Source of the DNA: Sphingobacterium deserti
Lineage (GTDB): Bacteria > Bacteroidota > Bacteroidia > Sphingobacteriales > Sphingobacteriaceae
Length of the DNA stretch: 64,000 nt
Reading direction: 5' to 3'
Assembly (NCBI RefSeq): GCF_000757725.1
Contig: NZ_JJMU01000065.1
Location: 62,001 to 126,000, forward strand
Positions 51,997 through 61,098 of the stretch are shown here, in pieces. Each line of letters opens with the position of its first letter. The first letter of the stretch is position 1. A model generated the notes under the pieces. It was not told where the DNA came from. It ran no database searches and saw nothing but the letters and a program-made list of their open reading frames with translations. Made by a program: the position numbers and the translations under genes.

Positions 51997-52211
51997 TGTA
52001 ACCTGTTATGCTTAATATCGAATAGAGGCGAAAATAGCTAATTTGCGTTACAACTGATATAAAAGTTTCATATTAAACAATAAATTGCGCATCTTGTGTG
52101 TTAAATGAGTAGCGAATATTCTGCTCGGGATGACTAAAGATATTACATCAAAATATTCCTTAAATGAGCATAATTAATTACTTTCGCATCAAAATACATT
52201 AAAAACAGTAT

Positions 52212-53090
52212 ATGTCGACTTACGAAGAAGGTTCACCAAGAAAGAAAACAAAGTCTGTTTACGTCTCTACAGTTATCAGTATCGCCCTCGTCCTATTAAT
52301 GACGGGGCTGTTGGGCTTGATATTAGTACACGCAAAAAATCTCTCGAAGTACGTAAAGGAGAACATCGTTTTAAACATTATCGTAAATGAAAATGTCAAT
52401 GAGGGCGATGTATTGGCGATGCAGAAAGATATTGAAAAAGATCCATATGTATTGCGTACCGAATATATCAGTAAGGAACTCGCTGCTAAAAATCTGAAGG
52501 AGGATTTGGGGGAAGATTTCGTTGAATACCTAGGGCACAATCCGTTGCTTCCATCTATCGATGTTTATCTAAAAGAGCAGTATGCGAATACAGACAGCAT
52601 TCAGACCTTCATACAGATGGCATCCAAAAATAGCCGAGTTAAGGAGATTGTTTACCAGGAATCGCTTATCGATATGGTAAATAAAAATATTCGTATCATC
52701 GGTATGGTTGTGTTGGCCTTTACGGTGGTTCTTCTTATTATCGCTGTGGCTCTAATCAATAACACCATTCGCTTAGCTATTTATTCGCAGCGATTCCTTA
52801 TAAAAAGTATGCAACTTATCGGAGCCACGAAAAACTTCATCCGGAAGCCCTACTTATTTTACGGGATATTTCACGGCCTTTTAGGTTCGTTAATCGCCAT
52901 TCTTCTACTTATTTTTACTTTACAATTTGCGCAAAAACAAATCCCGGATCTTGTTTTTCTACGTAATTGGTATGAGTTCGGCGCCATATTTCTGATCGTT
53001 GTGATGCTGGGCGTCCTCATATCAGGGTTCAGCACCTACTTCGCTGTTACAAAATATCTTAAAGCCAAATCACACAGTTTATATCGTTAA
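52212..53090 (+). CDS. ftsX: Cell-division permease-like protein FtsX
   Basis: A 292-residue protein with a short N-terminal tail, one membrane helix, a periplasmic domain (NIIVNENVNEGDVLAMQKDIEKDPYV) and three more helices. With FtsE it couples ATP hydrolysis to activation of peptidoglycan hydrolases at the septum. FtsE is not adjacent here. First gene of a five-gene operon. Confidence 0.93.
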   Translation: MSTYEEGSPRKKTKSVYVSTVISIALVLLMTGLLGLILVHAKNLSKYVKENIVLNIIVNENVNEGDVLAMQKDIEKDPYVLRTEYISKELAAKNLKEDLGEDFVEYLGHNPLLPSIDVYLKEQYANTDSIQTFIQMASKNSRVKEIVYQESLIDMVNKNIRIIGMVVLAFTVVLLIIAVALINNTIRLAIYSQRFLIKSMQLIGATKNFIRKPYLFYGIFHGLLGSLIAILLLIFTLQFAQKQIPDLVFLRNWYEFGAIFLIVVMLGVLISGFSTYFAVTKYLKAKSHSLYR

Positions 53091-53107
53091 TTATACGTCA
53101 TCAACAC

Positions 53108-53362
53108 ATGTCGGAAAAAAACATTAAATCTTCATCATCGTCGAGCAACGCGAGAGCGAGCTTTCCCTTTGAAAAAATTAACTATCAACTTTTGATAGCA
53201 AGTATACTTGTCGTTGTAATCGGTTTTGTTCTTATGATGGGTACCGAAGATATCTACAGCTTCACGAAGATCACGTTGGCTCCGATCGTCGTTGTTTTGG
53301 GTTTCGCCCTAGGGTTTGTTTCAATTCTGTATAAACCAAAAAACAAAAACACAGGTAACTAA
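53108..53362 (+). CDS. DUF3098 small membrane protein
   Basis: An 84-residue protein with two membrane helices (LLIASILVVVIGFVLMMG, LAPIVVVLGFALGFVSILYKP). It is the conserved Bacteroidota gene normally found between ftsX and uppP. Function unknown; its place suggests an envelope or division role. The stop overlaps the uppP start. Confidence 0.88.
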   Translation: MSEKNIKSSSSSSNARASFPFEKINYQLLIASILVVVIGFVLMMGTEDIYSFTKITLAPIVVVLGFALGFVSILYKPKNKNTGN

Positions 53363-54156
53363 TGACATATTTTCAAGCTATTGTCTTAGCAATCATTGAA
53401 GGACTAACAGAATTTTTACCTGTATCCTCTACAGGCCATATGATTATAGGAACAGCGTTGATGGGAATGGAGCCCTCTCCCTTCGTCAAGCTTTTTACCA
53501 TTGTGATACAACTGGGAACAATTTTATCTGTATTGGTACTCTACTTCAAACGCTTCTTTAAATCTTTAAATTTTTATTATAAGCTTGTTGTTGCAGCTAT
53601 CCCAGCTTCTGTTTTGGGGCTTCTGTTCAACGATTTTATTGATTCTCTTTTAGAAAGTCCGTTAACAGTTGCCGTTATGCTGGTTATAGGCGGTTTGGCG
53701 CTTTTATTTGTGGACAAATGGTTTAACAAGCCTCAAATCGATAATTCCGATAACATCTCCTATAAGCAGTCTTTCATCATTGGTTTGTATCAGTGTTTGG
53801 CTTTAATCCCCGGCACATCACGTTCGGCGAGTACCATTGTAGGCGCGATGACTCAAAATCTTACACGTAAGGCAGCTGCGGAATTTTCATTTTTCTTAGC
53901 TATCCCAATGATGCTAGGAGCTTCCGTAGTGAAATTATACAAATTTTTCAAGGAGGGCCATACGTTTTCCGGTGAAGAGGTAAACCTCTTAATCCTTGGA
54001 AACGTCATCGGCTTTATTGTGGCAATCATAGCTATTAAGACATTTATAAACTTACTGACAAGATATGGATTCAAAGTATTTGGTTGGTATAGAATTATTG
54101 TAGGACTAGTGATTATTGGATTAATATTGAGCGGGCAAAGTCTGCAACTTATATAA
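53362..54156 (+). CDS. uppP: Undecaprenyl-diphosphate phosphatase
   Basis: A 264-residue BacA/UppP-type membrane phosphatase with about eight helices. Catalytic blocks are IEGLTEFLPVSSTGHM and LIPGTSRSASTIVGA. It recycles the lipid carrier of peptidoglycan synthesis. Its ATG overlaps the last base of the preceding stop; truB starts directly after its stop codon. Confidence 0.96.
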   Translation: MTYFQAIVLAIIEGLTEFLPVSSTGHMIIGTALMGMEPSPFVKLFTIVIQLGTILSVLVLYFKRFFKSLNFYYKLVVAAIPASVLGLLFNDFIDSLLESPLTVAVMLVIGGLALLFVDKWFNKPQIDNSDNISYKQSFIIGLYQCLALIPGTSRSASTIVGAMTQNLTRKAAAEFSFFLAIPMMLGASVVKLYKFFKEGHTFSGEEVNLLILGNVIGFIVAIIAIKTFINLLTRYGFKVFGWYRIIVGLVIIGLILSGQSLQLI

Positions 54157-54879
54157 ATGACAAATACGGCAGAAACCAATCCCCCGGCATTTCAATTTGC
54201 GGAGGGCGAGGTACTTTTGGTTGATAAACCTTTGGAATGGACCAGTTTTGATGTGGTGGGTAAGTTGAGAAATAGCATGAAACCTTTGAAGATAAAGGTT
54301 GGACATGCCGGCACCCTTGACCCCCTCGCTACTGGATTGTTGATCATATGTACCGGTAAGTTTACTAAAAGAATCGACTCTTTTCAAGCAGAGGATAAAG
54401 AATACACCGGAATCATTAACCTGAGTGGCTCTACGCCGTCTTACGATCGGGAAACGGAAATCGACCATCCGTCGGATTACGAACATATTACCCAGGAACA
54501 AATCCGTGCAGCAACATCATTATTTTTAGGCGATATAGCGCAATATCCTCCTGCTCATTCTGCCATAAAGATAAATGGTGAGCGGGTTTACGAGAAAGCA
54601 AGGCGGGGTGAAGAAGTCGAGCTGAAAGCGCGAAATGTATGTATCGGGCAGTTCGCTATCGAGAAAATCGATTTGCCGGAGGTACATTTTAGGATCACCT
54701 GTTCGAAGGGCACATATATCCGTTCTATCGCGCATGACTTTGGGAAAGCGCTTGGTGTAGGTGCGCATCTGAGCAAATTGCGCCGAACAAAAAGCGGTAA
54801 TTTCGACGTAAACGATGCTTGGGACTTGCAAAATCTAATCGAAAAGATTAAATTACAGAAAACCACTAATCAAGAATAA
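54157..54879 (+). CDS. truB: tRNA pseudouridine-55 synthase TruB
   Basis: A 240-residue pseudouridine synthase. LLVDKPLEWTSFDVV opens the domain and GHAGTLDPLATGLL holds the catalytic Asp; ITCSKGTYIRSIAHDFG is the conserved later block. It makes the T-loop pseudouridine of tRNAs. Confidence 0.96.
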   Translation: MTNTAETNPPAFQFAEGEVLLVDKPLEWTSFDVVGKLRNSMKPLKIKVGHAGTLDPLATGLLIICTGKFTKRIDSFQAEDKEYTGIINLSGSTPSYDRETEIDHPSDYEHITQEQIRAATSLFLGDIAQYPPAHSAIKINGERVYEKARRGEEVELKARNVCIGQFAIEKIDLPEVHFRITCSKGTYIRSIAHDFGKALGVGAHLSKLRRTKSGNFDVNDAWDLQNLIEKIKLQKTTNQE

Positions 54880-54895
54880 AATCCTAAATAAAGGA

Positions 54896-55885
54896 ATGAA
54901 AATATACAGAAGCCTAGATGAGTTTAATACCTTGTCAACTGCTGTTGTCACTATAGGTACATTTGACGGCGTCCATATCGGACACCAAAAGATCTTATCG
55001 AAATTAAAAGAATGTGCCAAAGAGATTGCCGGAGAAACAGTGCTGTTAACTTTTTTCCCGCACCCGAGATTGATCATCAATCCAAATGATGATAATCTTC
55101 GATTAATAAATGACATTGAAGAAAAAACTCATCGACTAGCATTATCAGGTATAGATCACTTAATCATCACACCATTTACACGGGACTTCTCCAATCAAAC
55201 GCCAGAAGAATATATCAGCAATGTATTGGTTGGTAAACTAGGAACGAAACAAATCGTCATTGGTTATGACCACCACTTTGGGAAGGATCGAAAAGGTTCT
55301 ATAAAGGATCTTAAACATTTTTCGGAAATTTATGACTACGCCGTCGAGCAGATTCCAGAACAAGATATTGAAGATGTCGCCGTCTCATCAACGCGCATAC
55401 GGGAATCGCTAATTAAGGGCGATATTGAGACCGCAAACAAATACTTAGGTTATCCATTTGAATTGACGGGCACTGTCGTTCGCGGCGACCAGATCGGGCG
55501 AGAGATTGGGTTTCCAACGGCAAACTTGAATGTACACGAGGCACATAAACTTATCCCAGCGTATGGTATTTACGCTGTAGAAGCAGAAATATATCCAACC
55601 GTTCCGCAGATTGAAACAGGAGACTATATAGATCCGCAACCTGAACGCATTGCAAAAGGGATGGCTTATATAGGTACACGCCCTACTGTTGACGGGATGA
55701 ATCGGAAAATTGAAATCAATTTACTTGACTTCAAGGATGATATTTACACGAAAACACTACGGGTGAAGTTCTTAAAATTTATTCGCCATGACCAATGGTT
55801 TGAATCTCTTGATGCTATGAAGGAACAGATCAAAGCGGATGAGCGAGCTATTCGGCTCTATTTTGAACAGCAAGACAGCCTTTAA
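54896..55885 (+). CDS. ribF: Bifunctional riboflavin kinase / FAD synthetase
   Basis: A 329-residue enzyme: N-terminal FAD synthetase (GTFDGVHIGHQKIL, TFFPHPRLI, GYDHHFGKDRKG) and C-terminal riboflavin kinase (GDQIGREIGFPTANLNV, ending in a typical FLKFIRHDQWFESLDAMKEQI helix). Makes FMN and FAD from riboflavin. Last gene of the ftsX operon, facing the cmk end. Confidence 0.95.
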   Translation: MKIYRSLDEFNTLSTAVVTIGTFDGVHIGHQKILSKLKECAKEIAGETVLLTFFPHPRLIINPNDDNLRLINDIEEKTHRLALSGIDHLIITPFTRDFSNQTPEEYISNVLVGKLGTKQIVIGYDHHFGKDRKGSIKDLKHFSEIYDYAVEQIPEQDIEDVAVSSTRIRESLIKGDIETANKYLGYPFELTGTVVRGDQIGREIGFPTANLNVHEAHKLIPAYGIYAVEAEIYPTVPQIETGDYIDPQPERIAKGMAYIGTRPTVDGMNRKIEINLLDFKDDIYTKTLRVKFLKFIRHDQWFESLDAMKEQIKADERAIRLYFEQQDSL

Positions 55886-55892
55886 AGAATCA

Positions 55893-55928
55893 AAAAAGGG
55901 ATCAATATTCGTTTATTGATCCCTTTTT
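55893..55928. terminator. Bidirectional terminator between ribF and cmk
   Basis: Arms AAAAAGGGATCAATA (55893-55907) and TATTGATCCCTTTTT (55914-55928) pair over 15 bp with a 6-nt loop. The right arm overlaps the last codons and stop of cmk. Confidence 0.9.
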
Positions 55929-56596
55929 CTTTTTTCATATTGCTCCAATACGATATTGAGCTGTTGCTCTTGATCTAGTGTAGAGTTATCCAAAACAAAG
56001 GCATCGTCTGCCTGGCGGAGCGGGCTTTCTTCACGGGTGCTATCGATATGATCACGGTGCGCCAGATTATCGATCACATCTTCCATGGTGACAGTTTCTC
56101 CCTTTGCAGCGAGCTCTGCAAAACGGCGTTCCGCCCGCACTCTTGGATTAGCCGTCATAAAAATCTTTAAATCAGCATCGGGAAATACTGTTGTGCCAAT
56201 GTCTCGGCCATCCATAACGATATTTCTTCGTTTGCCTAGCTTCTGCTGCTGAGCTACCATTGCATGCCTTACCTCTTTAATAGCGCTCACTTCACTTACC
56301 ATATCAGAAATATACATCATCCTGATCTCCTCAGTCACATCTTCGTCGTTAAGCAAGATTTGCAGCTTACCGCCGTCCGGAACAAAATCTATATGTATAT
56401 TTTCTAGCGCAGATTCTATTGCGTCCGTATCCAGAAGATCGATGTTATTTCGGAGAAAAAATAAGGTTACTGCCCTATACATAGCGCCGCTATCGATAAA
56501 TACGAAATGCAGCTTTTTAGCTAGTGCTTTGGCTACTGTACTTTTCCCACATGAAGAGAAGCCATCGATTGCGATCACAAAGTTGTTCCTTGCCAT
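55913..56596 (-). CDS. cmk: (d)CMP kinase
   Basis: A 227-residue P-loop nucleotide kinase: IAIDGFSSCGKSTVAKALA, FIDSGAMYRAVTLF, MDGRDIGTTVFPDADLKIFMTA, and RREESPL-like ESPLRQADDAF. Phosphorylates CMP and dCMP. Starts directly after the upstream gene's stop codon. Confidence 0.95.
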   Translation of the reverse strand: MARNNFVIAIDGFSSCGKSTVAKALAKKLHFVFIDSGAMYRAVTLFFLRNNIDLLDTDAIESALENIHIDFVPDGGKLQILLNDEDVTEEIRMMYISDMVSEVSAIKEVRHAMVAQQQKLGKRRNIVMDGRDIGTTVFPDADLKIFMTANPRVRAERRFAELAAKGETVTMEDVIDNLAHRDHIDSTREESPLRQADDAFVLDNSTLDQEQQLNIVLEQYEKRKRDQ

Positions 56597-57010
56597 TTAG
56601 CGCGTCCCCCCTATCAAGATTCCAGCTTTATTTACTAAAGGCACTTTCATCAGGTTTTCATCCACGATACTTTCCGGGAGAAAGATATATTTTTTATCGT
56701 AGATCGTTTTATCAATGTAGTAACTCAGCCAGTATTCATTTGTCAATCCGAAAACTTGCGTGTCTATTGCCTCGATTTTGACGGCGCTTTGCGCTGTGAC
56801 ATCACCTATAAAGTGGCGAAGTGTAGTTGTCTTTACCTCTCGCCCGTCTTTCAGACCGTATCCTTTTGACGAGACCAATACGTTATTAATATCGTGGTTT
56901 TTCTCATTAACCAGATATACATTCCACACCTTTTCTAAAGGTGTTTCGCTTTCTAGAACGATGGCAATAGAGATGTCTTCAACAATATTATCGGGCAAAT
57001 CCTTTTTCAT
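56597..57010 (-). CDS. Unknown protein between topA and cmk (137 aa)
   Basis: A cytoplasmic, beta-rich protein beginning MKKDLPDNIVEDISIAIVL; middle NVYLVNEKNHDINNVLVSSKGYG, end NKAGILIGGTR. No motif or domain that I know. It is packed 3 bp after topA and abuts cmk, so it is co-transcribed with housekeeping genes and likely functional. Confidence 0.82.
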   Translation of the reverse strand: MKKDLPDNIVEDISIAIVLESETPLEKVWNVYLVNEKNHDINNVLVSSKGYGLKDGREVKTTTLRHFIGDVTAQSAVKIEAIDTQVFGLTNEYWLSYYIDKTIYDKKYIFLPESIVDENLMKVPLVNKAGILIGGTR

Positions 57011-57013
57011 TGT

Positions 57014-59425
57014 CTATTTCTTTGTTTTGGCCTTTGGAGCCGCTTTTTTTGCTGTCGTTTTTTTGGTGCTACTCTTCTTTGTGGCAGCGGTCTTGGTACC
57101 AGCTTTTTTTGCTGCTGCCGCCTTGCCCTTCGGATCAGCATCTGCCCATTTTAACACGTCTTCGTAGGTAATCTTTTCGATGTCTGTGCCCTTCGGTATC
57201 TTCACATTTTGTTTACCTAAACGAATGAAGGGTCCCCATCTGCCATTTTCGATTTGAGCCTCCGCATTCTCTTCAAACACACGGATAACTTTCTCTATAT
57301 CTTTCTGACGCTTTTCTTTAATAATTTGGACAGCCTCCTCTTCGGAAACATCCATTGGATCCATTCCTTTCGGAAGGGAATAAAAAGCACTCGCGTGCCT
57401 AATGTAAGGCCCGAAACGGCCTATGGCGACCGTCATCTCTTTTTCTTCAAACTCACCCACTTTTTTAGGAAGTTTAAAAAGATCCATGGCCTCTTCGAAG
57501 GTAATTGTTTCGATCATCTGACCTTTCCGCAAAGAGGCGAAACGAGGTTTTTCTTCATCATCCGCGCTTCCTATTTGCACCAGTGGTCCAAATCTTCCCA
57601 CGCGCACCGTAACAGGCTTTCCTGAAGCCGGATCAACGCCCAGCTCCCGTTCGTGGCTGGCTCGGTCAGCATTTTCGAGTGTGTCTTGAATACCGTCGTG
57701 GAAAGGGCCATAAAATGCTTTAAGCATTTCGGTCCACTCTTTATCGCCCTGCGCAATTTCATCAAATTCCTTTTCCACCTTTGCGGTAAAATGGTAGTCG
57801 ATAATGTCGTTGAAGTGTTCCACCAAGAAATCGTTGACCAACACACCAATATCTGTTGGAAACATTTTGGAACGCTCTGCGCCAGTAGTTTCTGTTTTCA
57901 ATTGTTCTATGACTTGGCCAGCATCCATAGCGAGCACGGTATACTGCCGTTCCCTACCATCACGATCTTCCTTTACCACATAGCCCCGATTTTGAATTGT
58001 CGAAATTGTTGGAGCATACGTTGATGGTCGGCCTATGCCTAATTCTTCTAGCTTTTTAACGAGGGATGCTTCGGTATAACGCGCCGGAGGTCTTGAGAAC
58101 CGCTCGGTAGCGTTCATATCCTTCAGGTTGAGCTCTTGCCCTTTTTCTAGCGGCGGAAGCAATGCATTATCGCCCTCTTGGTCTTGTCCAACATCACTGT
58201 CTTCGTCTGAAGACTCCATGTATACCTTAAGGAAGCCGTCAAATTTCATGATCTCGCCTGTAGCAACTAGGTTCTCTGTTCTGGTGGAGATATTGATCTT
58301 TGCGGTTGTTTTCTCAAATTCGGCTTCGCTCATTTGGGAAGCGATAGCACGCTTCCATATTAATTCGTATAGCCTGCGTTCCGCATTATCGCCCTCTACA
58401 CTGTGTTGCGAGAAATAGGTTGGTCGTATAGCTTCGTGAGCTTCTTGCGCGCCTGCTGACTTTGTTTTGTAGCGGCGAAGTTTGTGATAGCGATCACCAT
58501 AAGCTTTTACAATTTCCTCTTCAGCTGCTGCGATGGCCGTGTCGCTTAAGTTTACAGAATCTGTCCGCATGTAGGTGATACGCCCGGCTTCATATAGTCG
58601 CTGCGCGACTTGCATGGTGCGTGCTACCGAGAAGCCTAATTTACGGCTCGCTTCCTGTTGCAACGTAGATGTTGTAAATGGTGCGGAAGGTGAACGTTTA
58701 GCCGGCTTTTTCTCTAAGGAAGAGATGTCGAATGAGGCTTTCAAGCAATCCTGTAAGAATTGCATAGCATCTTCTTTCTTCTCAAATCTATGCGGTAGCT
58801 CTGCTTTGAACTGCTCTTTACCCTTTCCGGTCGTAAACTGCGCTACAATCTTAAATGATGCTTCGGCTTGGAATCTGTTAATATCTCGCTCACGCTCCAC
58901 AATCAAACGAACAGCGACGGATTGTACACGTCCTGCAGACAAGGATGGCTTCACTTTTTTCCACAATACCGGGGAAAGTTCAAAACCTACCAATCGATCG
59001 AGTACGCGGCGCGCCTGCTGTGCATTAACTAAATTAAAATCAATCTTTCTGGGTTGGTCAATTGCTTTTAGTATTGCAGGCTTTGTAATTTCATGAAAAA
59101 CGATACGCTTCGTTTTACTATCATTCAATGCGAGTGTTTCATATAGATGCCAAGAAATCGCTTCTCCCTCACGGTCCTCATCGGATGCTAGCCAAACCAT
59201 CTCGGCATCCTTCGCAAGTTTCTTTAACTCACTGACTACCGACTTTTTATCTGAAGGAACCTCATATTTTTGTTCAAAATTATTTTCGGTATCAATAGCG
59301 TCATCGGTTTTTACCAAATCGCGGATATGACCGTAACTGGACTTCACCAAAAAGTCCTTTCCTAGATATCCTTCTATTGTTTTGGCTTTCGCCGGCGACT
59401 CTACTATCAATAAATTTTTTGCCAT
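57014..59425 (-). CDS. topA: DNA topoisomerase I
   Basis: An 803-residue type IA topoisomerase. The TOPRIM domain starts LLIVESPAKAKTIEGYLG with DEDREGEAISWHL, and the active-site Tyr is in GRITYMRTDS. C-terminal short repeats of the type RFGPYIRH and WGPFIRLG follow, then a Lys/Ala/Thr-rich tail after about residue 768. It relaxes negative supercoils. First gene of an operon with the unknown gene and cmk. Confidence 0.96.
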   Translation of the reverse strand: MAKNLLIVESPAKAKTIEGYLGKDFLVKSSYGHIRDLVKTDDAIDTENNFEQKYEVPSDKKSVVSELKKLAKDAEMVWLASDEDREGEAISWHLYETLALNDSKTKRIVFHEITKPAILKAIDQPRKIDFNLVNAQQARRVLDRLVGFELSPVLWKKVKPSLSAGRVQSVAVRLIVERERDINRFQAEASFKIVAQFTTGKGKEQFKAELPHRFEKKEDAMQFLQDCLKASFDISSLEKKPAKRSPSAPFTTSTLQQEASRKLGFSVARTMQVAQRLYEAGRITYMRTDSVNLSDTAIAAAEEEIVKAYGDRYHKLRRYKTKSAGAQEAHEAIRPTYFSQHSVEGDNAERRLYELIWKRAIASQMSEAEFEKTTAKINISTRTENLVATGEIMKFDGFLKVYMESSDEDSDVGQDQEGDNALLPPLEKGQELNLKDMNATERFSRPPARYTEASLVKKLEELGIGRPSTYAPTISTIQNRGYVVKEDRDGRERQYTVLAMDAGQVIEQLKTETTGAERSKMFPTDIGVLVNDFLVEHFNDIIDYHFTAKVEKEFDEIAQGDKEWTEMLKAFYGPFHDGIQDTLENADRASHERELGVDPASGKPVTVRVGRFGPLVQIGSADDEEKPRFASLRKGQMIETITFEEAMDLFKLPKKVGEFEEKEMTVAIGRFGPYIRHASAFYSLPKGMDPMDVSEEEAVQIIKEKRQKDIEKVIRVFEENAEAQIENGRWGPFIRLGKQNVKIPKGTDIEKITYEDVLKWADADPKGKAAAAKKAGTKTAATKKSSTKKTTAKKAAPKAKTKK

Positions 59426-59519
59426 CTATAAATTGAATGATTTTTGCAAATAAAGCTATTTCAAAATGGAATGACAATACTTTTCGTCACTTCCTCCAAA
59501 AAACATGGATAACCTTCCT

Positions 59520-60377
59520 CTAAACAAGAAAGATAATATCCAATAAATAAAACCCTGCGAAAATGGCGGAGGCTATCCCATTTGTCGTCATAAAAGCACG
59601 ATTTACACGTGTCAAATCTGTTGGCGATACAATGCGATGCTGATAAATAAGTAGTGCACCATAAAACAATACTCCCGCATAATAAAACCAGCTCACATGG
59701 ATATAAAACGCAGGTAACAGCACGAAAAGGAAAGACAGCACGTGTAATCCTTCCGAAATTCGTAATGCCTTTCGGCCGCCAAAGTAAGCAGGAATCGAAT
59801 TGAGTTTGTTTTGTCTATCAAACTCTTCATCTTGTAATGCATAAATTATGTCAAAACCACCTGACCAGCACATTACAGCAAATCCAAATAGTACAGGCAC
59901 GACCGCGAATTGATTTGTTACCACCAAATAGGCTCCAATTGGTGCAAGCCCAAGACCTATTCCAAGTACCAAATGGCATAGCGGTGTGATACGTTTAGTA
60001 TAGCTATAAAATAATACCACAAATAATGCTACTGGAGATAACATTAAACATAAGGTATTGATGAAATAAGTAGATATAATGAATACTAAGCAATTAACGA
60101 TTGTGAACGACAACGCACTTCGAGCCGTGATCTTTCCTGCAGGAATGTCGCGCATTGCAGTACGCGGATTTGCAGCATCAATATCTCGATCGAGGTAACG
60201 GTTAAAAGCCATAGCAGCATTTCGTGCGGTAACCATGCATACGAGCATTAATAGCAGTTTTTTCCAATCAAACTGGTGGTCAGTCGTTTGCAACGCAAGA
60301 AAAAAACCAATGATTGCAAAGGGTAATGCAAAGATACTATGTGCAAAAAGCACCAAGGAAAGGTACTTTTTCATCAA
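59520..60377 (-). CDS. UbiA-type polyprenyltransferase (probably menaquinone pathway, MqnP-like)
   Basis: A 285-residue membrane prenyltransferase with about eight helices. The first Asp-rich motif is NRYLDRDIDAANPRTAMRD and the second is DIIYALQDEEFDRQN. Such enzymes attach a polyprenyl tail to an aromatic acid; in Bacteroidota without ubiquinone this is usually the futalosine-pathway MqnP or MenA. The RDIDA motif and tight link to ysxC fit MqnP-like proteins. It overlaps ysxC by four bases (ATGA). Confidence 0.85.
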   Translation of the reverse strand: MMKKYLSLVLFAHSIFALPFAIIGFFLALQTTDHQFDWKKLLLMLVCMVTARNAAMAFNRYLDRDIDAANPRTAMRDIPAGKITARSALSFTIVNCLVFIISTYFINTLCLMLSPVALFVVLFYSYTKRITPLCHLVLGIGLGLAPIGAYLVVTNQFAVVPVLFGFAVMCWSGGFDIIYALQDEEFDRQNKLNSIPAYFGGRKALRISEGLHVLSFLFVLLPAFYIHVSWFYYAGVLFYGALLIYQHRIVSPTDLTRVNRAFMTTNGIASAIFAGFYLLDIIFLV

Positions 60378-60994
60378 TGCGAGGGTGTTGTAGGGGCTTC
60401 AAAGTTTGTATTCACTTCATGAATCATTTGTAGTATCGCCTCTGTTCCGCTTTTCATTTCAGCAGATGTGATGAAATGGGCGGGAACTTCTTCAAACCAT
60501 TTGGTTAAGGTCTTACGGAACTTGGCGACATTTTGGTCAGTTTTTACAGCAGACTGTTTATCGGCTTTTGTAAACACCAACTGAAATGGTAGCCCCTGCT
60601 CACCTAGCCAATAACAAAAGTCGACATCGATTTTTTGCGGCTCGTGCCTGCTATCTATTAGAACGAATATGCATTGCAAATTTTCGCGCCTGGTAAGGTA
60701 AGCCCGGATAAATTTTTGCCACTCGGCCTTATTCTTTTTCGAGGTTTGCGCAAATCCATATCCTGGAAGATCCACCAAATACCATTCATTATTGATAACA
60801 AAATGGTTGATGAGTTGCGTTTTTCCAGGTTTTTGGGATGTCTTTGCTAGCCCCTTTCTGTTCGTCAAAGCATTAATAAGGGACGATTTGCCCACGTTTG
60901 ACCGGCCAATGAAAGCATACTCCGGCAACTGAGGCGGAGGCAATAGTTTTACTTCTGTATTACTACAAACAAACTCTGCAGATTTTATGATCAT
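60374..60994 (-). CDS. ysxC: Ribosome biogenesis GTPase YsxC/YihA (EngB)
   Basis: A 206-residue TrmE-Era-like GTPase needed for 50S assembly: G1 GRSNVGKSSLINAL, G3 DLPGYGFAQTSK, G4 TKADKQ. The frame starts from TTG upstream, but ATG 60994 lies three bases behind a perfect TACCTTTG -7 box, pointing to a leaderless transcript. It is the first gene before the UbiA prenyltransferase. Confidence 0.95.
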   Translation of the reverse strand: MIIKSAEFVCSNTEVKLLPPPQLPEYAFIGRSNVGKSSLINALTNRKGLAKTSQKPGKTQLINHFVINNEWYLVDLPGYGFAQTSKKNKAEWQKFIRAYLTRRENLQCIFVLIDSRHEPQKIDVDFCYWLGEQGLPFQLVFTKADKQSAVKTDQNVAKFRKTLTKWFEEVPAHFITSAEMKSGTEAILQMIHEVNTNFEAPTTPSH

Positions 60995-60997
60995 ACG

Positions 60998-61005
60998 CAA
61001 AGGTA
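60998..61005 (-). promoter_or_regulatory. -7 box of ysxC (TACCTTTG) immediately before the start codon
   Basis: TACCTTTG, then CGT, then ATG. A TTG lies 21 bp upstream of the box on the minus strand (61027-61029), so a -33/-7 pair is plausible; the start site would coincide with the start codon. Confidence 0.6.
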
Positions 61006-61098
61006 AAGAATTCTCAAAGCTAAAAACAACTCCTTTTTTGAGGTGGAACTATTATTTTACAGTTTTTTTCACTTATTTTAGATAAAATTATACCCTCA

